Positions 11,361-24,597 are shown, numbered from the stretch's first letter. The stretch: 64,000 nucleotides of DNA from Notolepis coatsorum (GCA_963971535.1 OZ020591.1:13609577-13673576); one strand, 5' to 3'. Program-made: numbers and translations. Notes: generated from the sequence alone by a model not told the origin.

Positions 11361-11542
11361 ATGGGCAAAACAGAGTCCATTCTCTTCGGTTCAAATAACA
11401 AATTCAGCAAGACCGACGGCTTCTCAGTTACAGTGGGTGACAATATTGTCACAAGGAAAGATGAAATTACCTACCTGGGTTCCATCCTAGAGGCTAATCT
11501 TTCCTGTGACAAAATGGCATCCAATGTAATAAAAAAAGTCAA
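11361..11542 (+). mobile_element. Continuation of the inverted family A LINE segment
   Basis: Sequence picks up exactly where the copy at 8030-8162 stopped (ATGGGCAA, then AACAGAGTCC) and runs to AAAAAAAGTCAA. The protein is the same ESILFGSN...YLGSILEANLS region. At 11542 another LINE begins. Confidence 0.75.
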
Positions 11543-14510
11543 TTATATAGAAAGGACAGGAACCGATTTGGGGGAGGAGTGGGATTATATATATGTGATC
11601 TATTTTCGGTAAAACTACGAAATGACATTGACATCAGTGATATTGAGGCCATCTGGTTGCAGGAACAGCTGCCACACCTAAAGCCCATATTGGTTGGTTG
11701 CTGTTATAGGCCCCCTAGCTCGGATAGCCGTTACTTCAATAGATTGTGTGATATGTTGGATAGGGTTACTGAATAAGACTGTGAATTGTATTTATTGGGA
11801 GATATAAATGTTGATTGGCTCTCAGATAATTGTTATCTGAGTACCAAGCTGAAATCCATTACAAACACCTGTGGATTATTTCAAATTATGTCTCTACCTA
11901 CAAGGATATCTGTTAATTGTCATGGAATCACCACTTCCAAATGTATAGACCATATCTATACCAATAATCCTGAAATGTGTTCCATACCTGTGTCTATCCC
12001 AGTTGGCTTCAGTGATCATAATATTATTGCTGTTTCCAGGAGAACCAAACTACCAAAGGGCAGGGCTAAAATTGTACTTACAAGATCCTATAAGAAATTT
12101 AATGAGGAGGCTTTTCTTGATGATCTTGGTTCAGTTCAGTGGAAGGATGTGAGGTCTGTAGATGATGCTGAGGTAGCTCTAAATATATTTATGGATTATT
12201 TAATGACAATTGTGAACAAACATGCCCCTTTAAAAAAGTTCACTGTCAAAGCGAAATGTGCTCCTTGGATTGATAACTCTTTAAAGGACTTAATGTTGCA
12301 AAGAGATGAGGCCAAGAAGATTTCGTTTTTATCAGGTCTAATTGAAGATAGAAATCATTACTGTAAATTAAGAAACCAGGTTACTAAAATTAACAGATTA
12401 AGTAAGAGAACCTATTATAAGCAGAAAATCTCAGAAAGCAGTAGGGACAGTAAAAAACTCTGGAATGTACTGAATGAAATCATGGGTAAAAAATCTGCCC
12501 TGGCTTCGTTTGTGGAATCAGAAGGTGGTATTTATCTGACTAAGCCTCTTCACATTGCTGATTATTTTAATGACTATTTTGTAAACAAGGTGTCCAAGCT
12601 TAGGCAGGGAATGGATAATACTGTCAATAACAACTCTGATGTGTTGATAAAAGAACACATTATGAAGGATAAAAACTGTGTCTTTGAATTCCAACAGGTG
12701 GATATTGTGACTGTGGATAGGCTATTGCGCTCTCTACCAGTCTCTAAATCCACTGGTAACGACCACCTGGATAGCAAATTGTTGAGAATAGCTGTGTCTC
12801 ATATCTCTGCACCAATCTGTCACATTTTTAATAGGTGTTTAATCAGTGGCATGTGTCCTTTGTTATGGAAGGAGGGAAAGATCATTCCACTTCCTAAAGA
12901 TGCTAAATTACCTTTTGGAGGTCCCAACAGTAGGCCTATTAGCATTTTACCCGTTCTCAGTAAATTACTGGAAAAAATGGTGTCTGAGCAAGTCCAGGCC
13001 TACTTTTCAGCTAATGACATAACAACTGTACACCAACATGCATACAGGGCAGGTCATTCGACCAGTACTGCTTTGACACAAATGTCTGATAGTTGGCTTT
13101 CAGCTATCGATAGTTCAATGCTGGTGGGTGCTATTATGTTAGACTTCAGTGCCGCATTTGATGTGATTGATCACAATCTTTTAATACAAAAACTCATCTG
13201 CTATGGTTTTAATAACTCAGCAATTTTATTTTTTAGGAGTTATTTGTCCTCGAGGTCTCAGAGGGTCTATTTTAATGGTGCTTTGTCAGGCAGTAGAGGG
13301 TTAGAATGCGGTGTCCCACAGGGGAGTTGCCTGGGGCCCCTCTTATTTTCTATTTTTACTAATGATATGCCTTTTTCTATTCATCAGGCTAGTCTGATTA
13401 TTTATATGCTGATGATTCAACCATTTATTATGCTGCAGCTACAAACTCTGAGCTCAATCAGGTTTTGGCTGGTGAATTGGACATTTTATATGACTGGATA
13501 AAAACAAATAAGCTGGTGCTTAACATATCAAAAACTGTTTGTATGCTTTTTGGGACCAATCAAAGATTGGCACGTAAACCTACATTGGTTCTACAAATTG
13601 CAGGTCAACCTATACATCAGGTTGAAAAAACTAAGCTTCTAGGCATTTGGCTTGATAGTACTTTATCATGGTCTGATCACATAAACAAAACTGTTTTTAA
13701 AATGGGTAGAGCTATTGCTACTGCCAGGAAATGTGCACCATTCCTTCCATTTGCACTGTTTAATCAGATTGTTTGTGCTTTGGTTTTGTGCCACTTGGAT
13801 TACTGTTCTGTAGTGTGGGCTTCTGCTTCAAAGCAGTCGCTAAATAGGTTACAAGTGGTACAAAATAAGGCAGCAAGACTCGTTCTTGGTTGTTCATATA
13901 GGACTAGTGTTGTTCAAATGCATGAATGTCTTTGGTGGAGTGTTGAGAAAAGACTTTCTGCCAACCTTTTAATTTGTTTTCATAAAGTGATCACAACCCA
14001 CAGTCCTAAATATATCACGGATAAAATAATTTACGCCTCAAATGTGCACATGCATTTTACCAGAGGGGCAAGTAGAGGGCAGATTATTCTACCCCATACA
14101 AATACTAACAGTATGCAAAGAACAGTTTTATATAGGGCTATCAGGGCATGGAATTATCTTCCAAGTGACATACGTGACATAAGAGGTGTAGCAAGCTTCA
14201 AAAATAAATTAAAATCTTACATGTAGCCAATATTGACAATGCTGAGATATGCAATATGTTACCGTTGATGTACATATTTAGATATAATATGTTTGTGTGT
14301 TAATGTTGTTGTGGTTCCTCGGTTGGTACGTCTTGCTATGTTGTGTTTCCTTATTTGGTATGTCTTGCTATGTTTTAATTGTATTATGTTTTAATTGCAA
14401 TGTATATGTTGTAATGTTTTAATGTTGTCTCGGACCCCAGGAAGACTAGTTGACGTCTTGGCGTCAGCTAATGGGGATCCTTTGCTAATAAACAATAAAC
14501 AACCAACTTT
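11543..14510 (+). pseudogene. LINE ORF2 (family B), 5' truncated and frameshifted
   Basis: This encodes the back half of an apurinic-type endonuclease (YLLGDINVDW, SDHNII; 11600-12050), then a reverse transcriptase with DFSAAFDVIDHNLL near 13145 and GVPQGSCLGPLLF near 13315. The YADD site at 13404-13415 lies in the next frame, so a one-base frameshift falls just before it. The C-terminal part (13465-14226) is open to the stop at 14224. It resembles the jockey/CR1/L2 group. The 5' end is missing and the copy is inactive. The 3' UTR (14227-14510) ends in AATAAACAATAAACAACC. Confidence 0.8.
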
Positions 14511-14530
14511 TTTTTTTTTTTTTTTTATTA
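14511..14530 (-). repeat. Poly(A) tail of the minus-strand L1-like element
   Basis: A run of T on the plus strand at the junction with the preceding LINE is the poly(A) tail expected at the 3' end of an L1-type insertion on the minus strand. Confidence 0.65.
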
Positions 14531-14755
14531 TTTTTTAAACAAACATATAAACAAACATGACAACACACGATAAGATATACAAGCATTAATTACAGTGCAT
14601 ATCCAATGAAATTACCATTTAGTCAAATGTCTTATACAGGATATACCCCTAATACCTGTTATCCAAAAACCTACACACATATGCTCTAGCTCGTACCCCC
14701 CCCCCCCCCTCCATTGGATAATCCAACCATTATAACTTGTTCCTAACCAGACACT

Positions 14756-17700
14756 ACCATTATATGCTAGCTTTTATTCTCTCCACCACTTCTAACCACA
14801 TTGTCATCTTGGATTCATTGAGACCCAAAATTCTTGCTGTAGATATTTCTTGATAAATCACATCGAGATATGTAAGAGTCCAGACCTTCCGGCAAATTTT
14901 TTCCGGTTGAAACCATCGTGATGCTATCAGCTTTTTAGCCACTGTGATACCGGATAAAACCAATCTCTTTAGCTGTGGAGGTACTGCATATTCAAAGACA
15001 TCATTCAGCAGTAATACAGAGGGTGTACAGGTATATCCAGAGTTGAGAGATTTGATAATTGCTGGGTCACTTCTTTCCAAAATATCTTAACTGGTGGGCA
15101 GTCCCAGTACATGTGCATAAATGTCCCTTCGTCCCCATTTGTACATAGGGAGCATTTGGAGTCTTGTTTAAGACCCATTTTGTTCAGTCTTATAGGAGTT
15201 AAGTATGTCCTGTGAATATAGTTAAGATTGATTTGTTGATGATCCGGGTTCCTTGATGCAAGTCGTACATTTACCCAGGCCTCTTGCCAGTCAAAGTCTG
15301 TCTCCAGGTCTGGTATATCCCTCCTCCAGACTGAGTCTAGACGGAGGGTTTCATACGAGGCCGTTAGTAATTGATGATAAAAATCTGAAACAAAACCTCT
15401 CGATGTCTCTCTTTCATAGAAACATTTGTGGTATCTGTGGTGTACAATTGGTATCTTTAATGGAACACCGTGAGCTTTCAAACATGCCAATAACTGTGCG
15501 TAATAATAGTATGTGGACTTAGTGAGATTACATTTTTTGCGTATTTCATTGAAACTACAAAAACCCTGTTTGTTGAAAACGTCTCCTAATGAGTGTATGC
15601 CTTGCTTTTCCCATCTAGGGAATCTTATAGGTTGTTTTCCAATCAAGAGTGCATTGTTATTGAATAAGGGAGTATGATTATGCCATTTATGTGGGATAGA
15701 ATATTTTTTTTGTGTTTCACGCCATGTCCTGATCGCATGAGTGATTATGGGGCCAAATTTCCGTTCGCATTGCTTAATTGATAATTCGGTGTATACTATG
15801 CCCTTCAGCCTATGTGGAGCTACTATATTTTCTTCTAAATTTCTCCAGGATACTGATGCTTGGGGATCAAACCATGTTGTTAGTGGTCTTAAAGTGTACG
15901 CCTTAAAGTAGTGGTAGAAATCTGGAAATGCCATACCTCCGTCTGCTTTGTTTCTCTGTGCGGTGGATCTTTTTATACGTGGTGGTTTGTTATTCCAAAT
16001 AAATTTGTATGTGGAGGAGTGTAATTCTTTCCAGTAACCCTTTGGAGGGGGTAACGGTAGCATTGAGCTGAAGAAGTTGATTCTAGGTAGGACGTCTATC
16101 TTAACTAGTTTTTAAGTTTTGACCACCTGACAAGGTCGTCTTTAATTTTGTTTTGGATTTTTATGTAATTGTGTTTCACCGTTTGGCTTATGGTAGGGAA
16201 TATTTCAACTCCCAAACATCTAAAGTGTTTTACCATCTGTATCTCTTTTGGGAGGGTTATATTTCTTTTTGCAGGGGCGTTAAGTGGGAGGAAGGCCGAC
16301 TTCGGCCAGTTTATCCTAAATCCCGATAGATCTCCAAAGTCCTCAATCAGCTTGAGAAGATGAGGCAATGCGGTGTTGGGGTTTTGCATGAACAGTATTA
16401 CGTCGTCCGCATATAAACTAATTTTGAGTTGTGTGCCCTTGATTATGATTGGTTCTATGGATTGGGATTGTCTTATATATTGTGCTAAAGGCTCTAATGA
16501 TAGATCGAATAGTCCGGGACTAAGAGGGCAACCCTGTCTAGCTGAGAGTGATACCGGAAAGATTTCGGAGATGATTGTACCTGTTGTAATCATGGCCGAT
16601 GGGTCTTTGTATAATACTTTAATCATATCAATGAATCCTTTTCCTAACCCCATCCTTTCTAATACTGCCCATAGATACGACCATTCCAACCTGTCAAAAG
16701 CTTTCATTGCATCCAGGGACAGTATCGCCTTAGGTGTGTTGTCTTCCTTGTTGGCATCTAGTACGTGTAGTAATCGTCTTATGTTATCAGTGATCAAGCG
16801 ACCTCTTATGAAGCCAGTTTGGTCCGGATGAATTAAAGATGTCATATGCTTTTGTAGTCTGATGGCTAATACCTTAGAGTACAATTTGATATCGGTTCCG
16901 AGGAGGCTTAAAGGTCTATAACTACCGCACTCAGTGGGGTCTTTGTCTTTTTTATGGAGGACTGTGCAATATTGTCATTCTTATGGAAGTTCCCCTCCTT
17001 GACTGAGTATAAAATCATATTTAGTAATAAGGGTCCAATTATGTCCCAACAAGAGAGGTACATTTCTGGTGGGATACCGTCTCTTCCAGGAGCCCTACCA
17101 CTTTGCATTTCAGATATGGCCTCCCTAAGTTCATCTAGTGTGATTGGTGTTTCTAACTGTTTAGCGTCATCCTCTGAAAGTTTAGGGAGATTAATTTGAT
17201 TAAGATATGTGTCCATTTTGTTTGGATCGAAGGTTGTATCTGATTTGTATAAGTTGGAGTAGAATTCTTTGAATGTCGTGTTTATCTCTTTGGGTTCTGT
17301 AACAAGTCCTTGTTGTGCTCTACTGGTATTTATATCTGCAAATTTTGCTTTGACTCTTAATCGCATAGCTAATAGGTGACTTGGTTTGGAACCTTGGGAG
17401 TACTGCTGTTGTCTTGTGCTGCGTATTTGCATTTCAGATTGTTGTCTATATATGGCGTTAATCTCTTTTTTTAGTATGTTGACTTGATTTTCCAGTCGAA
17501 CCGAGTTGTTGTATTGTAAAGAATTAAATAACGTTGAGTAAAGCGTTTCCAGTTCAGCTAGTTTTGAGCATTGATTCTTGCGTAATTGGGAGGAAAAGCT
17601 ATCAGTGAAATCCTTGATCATTCCCTTTGTCGTCATCCATAATATTCTGGGGTCCTGCACCGTATTCGCATTTATCCGAAGGAATACCGTAAGAGCTTCA

Positions 17701-18493
17701 TTGATTTGTGTTATGAATTCCTTGTTATTGAGCAGCATCGTGTTAAATCGCCATCTTGGGGCTCGGGTTGATAGTATACCAAATGTTCCTTTTAGGAGTA
17801 AATAACAGTGATCTGATAATGCATTGGGTATCATTTCCACATCGTAGTTATCAAATAGTCTCGGGATGTAAAAATGTAATCTATTCTGGATAATGTGTTA
17901 TGTCTCGCAGATCGACAGGAGTACTTCCGGGTCGTGGGGTTAAGTGATCGCCATAAGTCATTTACACCTGTAATCTTCGACCAATCCTTTAATGCCTTGG
18001 ATGCATTTTTTTGTTCGCTGGAAAAGGAGGGGTTTGATTTGTCCATCCTTGGATTCCAAATGGCATTAAAATCTGCACCAATTATAAATGAGTATTCGGG
18101 AAGGTCTAACATTACTCTGGTAAGTGTATTGAAGAAATTAACTTCGTATAAATTTGGGGCGTATACCGCTACCAGCGCTATTTTCCTGTTCTTGTGTAAA
18201 ATCTTAGCTATAGTTATCCGACCATCTGCATCAGACCATGCTCCCTTCAATTCAATGTTCAACTTCCGTCTAATGACTATGGCTACTCCCCGAGTTCTCG
18301 TTCCAAAGGATGAGTGACTAATGTTGTGATATGTGTTGTCCGCTAACGAATCTATGTCTTTCTCTAAAATGTGCGTTTCGCTTAGCAGAGCCACGTCCAC
18401 CTGTTCTTTTCTCATCAGTGTGAGCACGCTTTTGCGTTTGTGTTGTTTATTTATTCCACCAGTGTTCCAGATCATTATATTCAAACTAGCCAT
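14756..18493 (-). pseudogene. L1/Tx1-like LINE ORF2, broken
   Basis: Read on the minus strand from an ATG at 18493, this is an almost complete L1-clade ORF2. First comes an endonuclease (18493-17831: WNTGGI, LLSETH, IIGADFNA, SRIDYIF), then a linker (17840-16908), then the reverse transcriptase (16884-16105: LDAMKAFDRLEW, ARQGCPLSP, and YADD near 16400-16412), and a C-terminal region (16063-14760) with a Cys-rich block CSLC...C. Frame changes near 17840, 16900, 16070 and 15050 break it into five frames. The intact protein would be about 1,240 residues. ORF1 is not adjacent, but one occurs at 33.1-34.2 kb in the same orientation. Confidence 0.88.
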
Positions 18494-18821
18494 AATCTAT
18501 ACATGTTGTCGTGTAGTTGTTGGTAATGCTTCTGGAGTGCGAAGCTACAATAGATGTACATCCAATTATTGAGGTCCCATTGAGAGCAGAGCTTAAGAAC
18601 ATATATATATATACAAATAAAAATCCCCTATTACCCCCTCCCACCGAGAGTCGTACATGACTGTGTTCCATGAACACAACCTTCGCGTATAACTCCCTCC
18701 CTTAAACCACCGGATATCCCAGAATGATCCAATTATCCTTAACATTCCTATGTATACCATAGGATCTAACATTCTAAATTCTACCGTAAGTAGAATGTCA
18801 ACTGTGGCTTGGCCACTTTCC
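18494..18821. other. Region upstream of L1 ORF2, no gene
   Basis: This is probably L1 leader or inter-ORF sequence up to the Sushi-like insertion. It holds a short (AT)n run near 18600 and no open frame of note. Confidence 0.45.
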
Positions 18822-19241
18822 TGTTACGTTCTGGACACCGACTGAGGTCGGTGACCACCCACATTCCTGGCATATGTCACTGGGCTTGTCACCTGTCCTT
18901 TCCCTGTCAATTAGTGCTGTCACTTAGGGGTGGTTCCTGATTGGCTGTCACGGGGGTGTGTGTGGAATGTTGGTATTGGTGTCTATGTAACCTACCTGTC
19001 TTCTGCTTGTTCATTGTCAGGTCTTCACTAATTGCGTTCGGGGAAAACGCAGACGGTTCAACTCTGGACCTCCAATAAGCTCCTATTTACCTTATTTCCT
19101 GCCTGTGCTATTTAGCATTTATCTCTCTTAGAAATTACTCTTGTGTTCTTACTATTAAAGTCGAACCTGTTCAAGAGTAAACACTCTCCGTCTCTGTGAT
19201 TGCCTTCACCCATTGGAACTCACCTACCTCCATTCCTGACA
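18822..19241 (+). repeat. 5' LTR of the chromovirus
   Basis: The 420-bp LTR runs from TGTTACG to CTGACA. A weak TATA-like TCTATGTAA near 18982-18990 lies about 27 bp before GTCAGGTCTTC (19016-19026), which would fit a transcript beginning near 19016. Confidence 0.92.
19016..19026 (+). promoter_or_regulatory. Putative self-primer at the start of R
   Basis: GTCAGGTCTTC is the exact reverse complement of the first 11 bases after the LTR (19242-19252). In Tf1 of fission yeast the first 11 nucleotides of the RNA fold back on the primer site and prime reverse transcription; Sushi-type chromoviruses are reported to share this. The match ends at exactly 11 bases on both sides. Confidence 0.7.
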
Positions 19242-19252
19242 GAAGACCTGAC
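19242..19252 (+). promoter_or_regulatory. Primer-binding site complementary to own LTR
   Basis: GAAGACCTGAC begins right after the LTR. It does not carry the TGG that would pair with a tRNA CCA end, and instead pairs perfectly with 19016-19026. Confidence 0.7.
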
Positions 19253-19264
19253 CATCAAAGTTCC

Positions 19265-22200
19265 ATGGAGGCAATCATGGAGATGCTCCAGGCGCAGAGG
19301 GCGGCCCAGGAGCGGATGGAAGAACATCAACAGCTGGTCGGCGGCGAGTTAGTCTGACTCAACGGGATCGTCGGCTCATCCCAAGCGGTGGCGCAGTCGG
19401 CGTTGGCCACAGCCCGACAAGCCCAAGAAGGAGTGGTTGGAGTTCAGTCGGCGACGGGAGAAGCAGCGGTCCACGCAGAGGAGAGTCGGGGGTGTTCGGG
19501 GTCCAGGAACGGTCCCACGAGCCACGACTGCAGGCGCCCGCTCGCTATGATGGATCACCGGATGGATGTCGGGAATTCATCACCCAGTGTCTACTCGTTT
19601 TCCGGCTGCAACCACGATCATTTCCATCGGAGATAGCACAGGTAGCGTATATTATCACGCTACTCACCGGTCAAGCTCTCTCCTGGGCTACGGCGGAATT
19701 AGAGGCGGGAGCGATAATCTGCGACAGTCTGGGCGCCTTTACCCGGGAGTTGAGAAGAGTATTCGATACTTCCCGGGTACTCTCGGTCTTCGAGGCTGGC
19801 GGTCGTCTTCTCGACTGCCGGCAGGGCCTCCGCACGGTCGCAGCTTACGCTATCAATTTTCGGATCTTGGCTCGGGAGACAGCTTGGTCGGAGAACGTCT
19901 GCGTGGTTCTGTTCGTCAGGGGACTCTCAGCGCGGATGCGAGATGCGCTCTCCGCGCGTGAGATCCCCGAGCAGCTGGAAGTGCTGATCAACACCGCCAT
20001 CAAGATGGACAATCGGCACCAGGAGAGGGAGAAGGAGCGTGTCAACAACACCCAGGTATGTTTTCCTTCTTCTCCTGGTGTTGATACATCCATGCATTAT
20101 ACGAGTGGGCCACTGGGTGATGAATCCATGCAGCTTGGAGCGCTGTTGTTCTCGGACGACGAGAGGCAGCGCTTCATCAAAGAGCGACGCTGTTTCCGGT
20201 GCGGTCGCACCGGTCACCGCTTCGGCAGCTGTCGGGTCCAGGCTGTATCAGCTCGGTGCCAGTCGGGAATAGAAGGTGCGCCGTCAGGCTTCGAGAAAGC
20301 GCCAGCAGGTGGGCTCATTCCTGCCAAGCCCACTGATTCACGTACATTTTTTGAGGTGGCGATCAACTGTGGGGGTGACATTAGGGGAACTAAGGCTCTC
20401 ATTGACTCAGGGGCGGCGGGCAATTTTATTCACGTGGGATTGGTGAAGGAGTGGGGAACCCCAGTGGAGGATTTAGGGGTTCCCTTACCGGTTTACTCCC
20501 TGGACGGTTGGCCCCTGGGCAGTGGGAGCGTCACCCAGCGCACGGTTCCATTACACATCCGGGTGGCGGGTGGGGAGTGGGAATGGGTTCAATTTTTTGT
20601 CATCTTTTCCCCCTATTCTGTCATGGTGTTGGGTCATCCCTGGTTGTCGTCACGTGTTCATATTATTAATTGGAGCACGGGCGAACTCTCAACGGCGGCC
20701 GGCGTCAAGTCGATCGTCAGCGGGAGTTTGCCCAAACCCTTGTCTTCCCCCCCCTCTTCCCTTTTGTCTCCTCCCTCTTTCTCCAGGATAGTGGGGAGCG
20801 TGGCAGATTCTGATCTACCCTCTAATCCCGATTTGATAGGGGTGCCTGAGATCTATTGGGACCTGGCGGACGTTTTTAGCAAAACGCGTGCTAAAGCACT
20901 TCCGCCTCATAGATCATACGACTGTCCCATTAATCTTCTACCCGGTACCTCCCCGCCTCGCGGGCGAATGTTCTCTCTCTCACGCCCCGAAACCTTGGCC
21001 ATGAACATCTACATAGAGGAGGCATTGCTTGCGGGGCACATACGCCCGTCCACTTCCCCTGCCGGCGCTGGCTTCTTCTTTGTTGATAAGAAAGCTGGGG
21101 ATCAGCGCCCGTGCATTGATTATAGGGGATTGAATGACGTTTCCATCAAGAACCGATATCCTTTACCTCTCATGGACACGGCCTTTGAGTGCTTACAGGG
21201 GGCACAGGTCTTTTCTAAACTTGACTTACGTAATGCATACAATCTGGTCAGGATTAGAGAAGGAGACGAGTGGAAGACTGCATTTAACACACCCAATGGG
21301 CACTATGAGTATTTGGTCATGCCCTTTGGTTTGGCTAATGCTCCGGCAGTCTTCCAAGCCCTAGTTAACGACGTGCTGCGAGACTTGATTGGGGTGTCTG
21401 TGTTTGTTTACTTAGATGATATTCTGATTTTTTATCGCAATATGGTGCAACACCAACTGCACGTTCGGGAGGTGCTAGACCGTCTCCTCAAGCATCAACT
21501 ATTCGTTAAGGCTGAGAAGTGTGTGTTTCACACTGACACCGTGTCGTTCCTGGGCTTTGTGTTGACAAAGGGCGATCTGCGCATGGATCCAGCCAAGGTG
21601 AGTGCAGTTTTGGACTGGCCACGGCCTTCGTCGCTCAAGGGGTTACAACGGTTTTTGGGCTTTGCAAATTTTTACAGGCGCTTTATTCGCAACTTTAGCG
21701 CCTTAGCCAATCCATTAACAGCTCTCACTAAGTCCTCTCTCCCTGGCTTTGAATGGTCGCCTAGGGCAGAGTCGGCCTTCTGCGATCTTAAACGTCGATT
21801 TACATCCGCTCCTGTATTGATCCGCCATGACGCAGAGGTTCCGTTCATTGTGGAGGTGGATGCCTCTGACATCGCGGTGGGGGGGGGTGCTCTCTCAGAG
21901 ATGCTTAAAGGATGGGAAAGTGCACCCGTGTGCTTTTTTCTCTCGCCGTCTGTCACCAGCCGAGCGGAATTACGACGTGGGTAATCGGGAGTTATTGGCG
22001 ATCAAATTGGCACTGGAGGAGTGGAGACATTGGTTAGAGGGGGCGACACATCCTTTCATTGTTTGGACTGATCATAAGAACTTGGCTTACATCCAAGGGG
22101 CTAAACGCCTTAACGCTCGCCAGGCCAGGTGCACGTTGTTCTTCACACGATTTCGATTTACCATCTCCTATAGACCCGGCTCCAAGAATATCAAACCTGA

Positions 22201-23656
22201 CGCTTTGTCGCGCCAGTTTGATCTTCCTGGTCGGGAGGAGCAGCCCCATCCCATTATTCCACCGGCCTTGATTTTGGCACCCGTGTCTTGGGGCATAGAG
22301 AGGGTGGTAAGGTCGGCGCTAACGCGGGAGCCCGATCCGGGTGGGGGTCCTCCGGGACGGTCGTATGTTCCCAAGGCGGCGCGCTCACGCTTGCTACAGT
22401 GGGCACATGCGTCATCCCTCACCAGCCACCCAGGGGCAACCAGGACCCTGGAATTTATCCGTAGGAGGTTCTGGTGGCCGACAGTGGAGGGGGATACACG
22501 TTCCTTTGTGGCGGCCTGTCCGGTGTGCGCACGTAGTAAGACCTCTCGACGGGCACCGGTGGGTCTCCTCCGACCACTTCCTATTCCTAAACGACCCTGG
22601 TCACACATATCTCTGGACTTTATTTCTGGTCTTCCCCTTTCGGACGGGTTCACCACCATTTTGGTGGTGGTGGATTGGTTCTCTAAGGCGGCTCACTTTG
22701 TCCCTCTCCCCAAGCTTCCATCGGCCCGGGAGACTGCTGATTTAGTTATACAGCATGTCTTTCGGGTCCACGGGCTGCCAGTGGATATCGTGTCGGACCG
22801 GGGTCCTTAGTTCACCTCCAGGTTCTGGAAGGCGTTTGCCGCCGGCCTCGGCGCCTCTGTCAGTCTGTCGTCTGGGTTCCATCCGCAGTCGAACGGGCAG
22901 ACGGAGCGGGTCAACCAGGATTTGGAGGGGGTCTTGAGATGTTACGTTGCCGGTAGTCCGGCAACGTGGAGTAGGAGGTTGGCTTGGGCTGAGTACGCGC
23001 ATAATACCCTTCTCTCCTCTTCTACCGGTATGTCTCCCTTTCAGTGCCAGTATGGTTTTCAACCTCCTCTGTTTCCCGAGCAGGAGCAGGAGGCGGAGGT
23101 GCCCTCGGCCCAGGCACATGTGGCTCGCTGTCGCAGGACGTGGAAACAGGTTCGGAAGGCGCTACAGAAGGTTTCGGTTAGTACCCAACGGCAAGCTAAC
23201 CGTAAGCGTCGTCCGGCTCCAGTTTACCGTCCAGGGCAGCGGGTTTGGCTTTCCACCCGGGATCTCCCTCTCCGGGTGGAATCCAAGAAGCTGGCTCCTC
23301 GCTTTATAGGACCATTTAAAGTGATTCATCGGGTTAATCCAGTGACTTACAAGCTACGACTTCCGAGCTCTATGAGGGTTCATCCGACGTTTCATGTGTC
23401 CCTGTTGAAGCCATTCCTCTCATCGCCCTTGGCCCCGCCACTGCCTGTGGTTCCTCCGCCCCGGTTTATTGGCGGTCAACCCATTTACACGGTGCGGAGG
23501 ATACTGGGTTGTAGGCGGAGGGGTAGGGGGTTTCAGTTCTTGGTGGATTGGGAGGGGTACGGGATAGAAGAGCGTTCTTGGGTGCCTCAAAGGGATATTT
23601 TAGATCCCAGCCTGATCGTTGATTTCCGGCGGCTGAATCCCGAGGCCCCTAGGTGA
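19265..23656 (+). pseudogene. gag-pol: Gag-Pol of the Sushi-like chromovirus, broken
   Basis: Gag starts at the ATG at 19265, is stopped by TGA at 19355-19357 and shifts frame near 19490. The CCHC knuckle is near 20189-20230 and the protease has DSG at 20407-20415. RT is intact with YLDD at about 21410-21421. A frameshift in a nine-G run (21879-21887) falls inside RNase H after DASDIAVG. Integrase continues in the next frame (zinc-binding part near 22430-22530, DFISG near 22620) until TAG at 22808-22810, one codon after SDRGP where CAG is expected. The same frame resumes to a chromodomain (about 23490-23635, VDWEGYG) and ends at 23656. Four lesions rule out a functional protein. Confidence 0.9.
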
Positions 23657-23674
23657 ACGTCTGGTGCCGTTCGT

Positions 23675-23684
23675 CGGGGGAGGG
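23675..23684 (+). promoter_or_regulatory. Polypurine tract of the chromovirus
   Basis: A GGGGGAGGG run lies just before the 3' LTR at the usual plus-strand primer position. Confidence 0.7.
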
Positions 23685-23687
23685 TAC

Positions 23688-24107
23688 TGTTACGTTCTAG
23701 ACACCGACTGAGGTCGGTGACCACCCACATTCCTGGCATATGTCACTGGGCTTGTCACCTGTCCTTTCCCTGTCAATTAGTGCTGTCACTTAGGGGTGGT
23801 TCCTGATTGGCTGTCACGGGGGTGTGTGTGGAATGTTGGTATTGGTGTCTATGTAACCTACCTGTCTTCTGCTTGTTCATTGTCAGGTCTTCACTAATTG
23901 CTTTCGGGGAAAACGCGGACGGTTCAACTCTGGACCTCCAATAAGCTCCTATTTACCTTATTTCCTGCCTGTGCTATTTAGCATTTATCTCTCTTAGAAA
24001 TTACTCTTGTGTTCTTACTATTAAAGTCGAACCTGTTCAAGAGTAAACACTCTCCGTCTCTGTGATTGTCTTCACCCATTGGAACTCACCTACCTCCATT
24101 CCTGACA
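23688..24107 (+). repeat. 3' LTR of the chromovirus
   Basis: This 420-bp partner of the 5' LTR differs at four sites seen by eye (for example CTAGACAC for CTGGACAC and GATTGTC for GATTGCC). Confidence 0.92.
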
Positions 24108-24468
24108 CTTTCCCGTTAAATAAAAGTTAAAATAAGATAAAACTAAAATTAAAGACCAAAAATAAGCTTCAATTATCATGCCATAATCACTTACATTTTG
24201 TATGAACTTGTGTAATTTATAATAACCCAGGAATAATATGGAGGTATTGAACTGAAAAGAGAACCTCAATAAATCAGAGAAAAGAGAAGCAAGAAAAAAG
24301 GAAGAGAACATTAACTTAGATCTTAAAAGAGCTTTGCTATGCTTAAACATCTAAAGTATAAATTGGAGAAGTAGTGGAAATATTTCCTATTAATAAAAAG
24401 CAGTTTTTAAATACGTATATGCAGCATTTCCCCTGGCCAGGGGTGGGCGATGATCCGTTGTGAAGAAT
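24108..24468. other. AT-rich spacer, no gene
   Basis: This is the continuation of the target DNA of the chromovirus. No motif or coding potential is recognised. Confidence 0.4.
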
Positions 24469-24597
24469 GTTCTGTATCACTCTAGCTCCCGCTCTGCGTC
24501 TCTAAGCATATATCTCGCTTCAGCATATATACACTGAATAAATTTCAAAATGTACCTTTAAATGCCAGCATTCATCTGGCCACACCCCCATCCGCTT

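Larger units (their letters stand above)
18822..24107 (+). mobile_element. Sushi-like Ty3/Gypsy chromovirus, full length but broken
   Basis: The element is 5,286 bp with two 420-bp LTRs that differ at four positions (about 1%), flanked by CTTTCC on both sides (18816-18821 and 24108-24113; a 5-bp duplication is usual). Domain order is gag with one CCHC knuckle, protease, RT, RNase H, integrase and a C-terminal chromodomain, which defines chromoviruses; fish Sushi elements are the obvious relatives. Stops and frameshifts make this copy non-autonomous. Confidence 0.92.

Noticed and set aside
20039..20791. Alternative-frame and opposite-strand frames of 70-96 codons across the chromovirus
   Set aside because: They shadow the gag-pol frame and show no features of their own.
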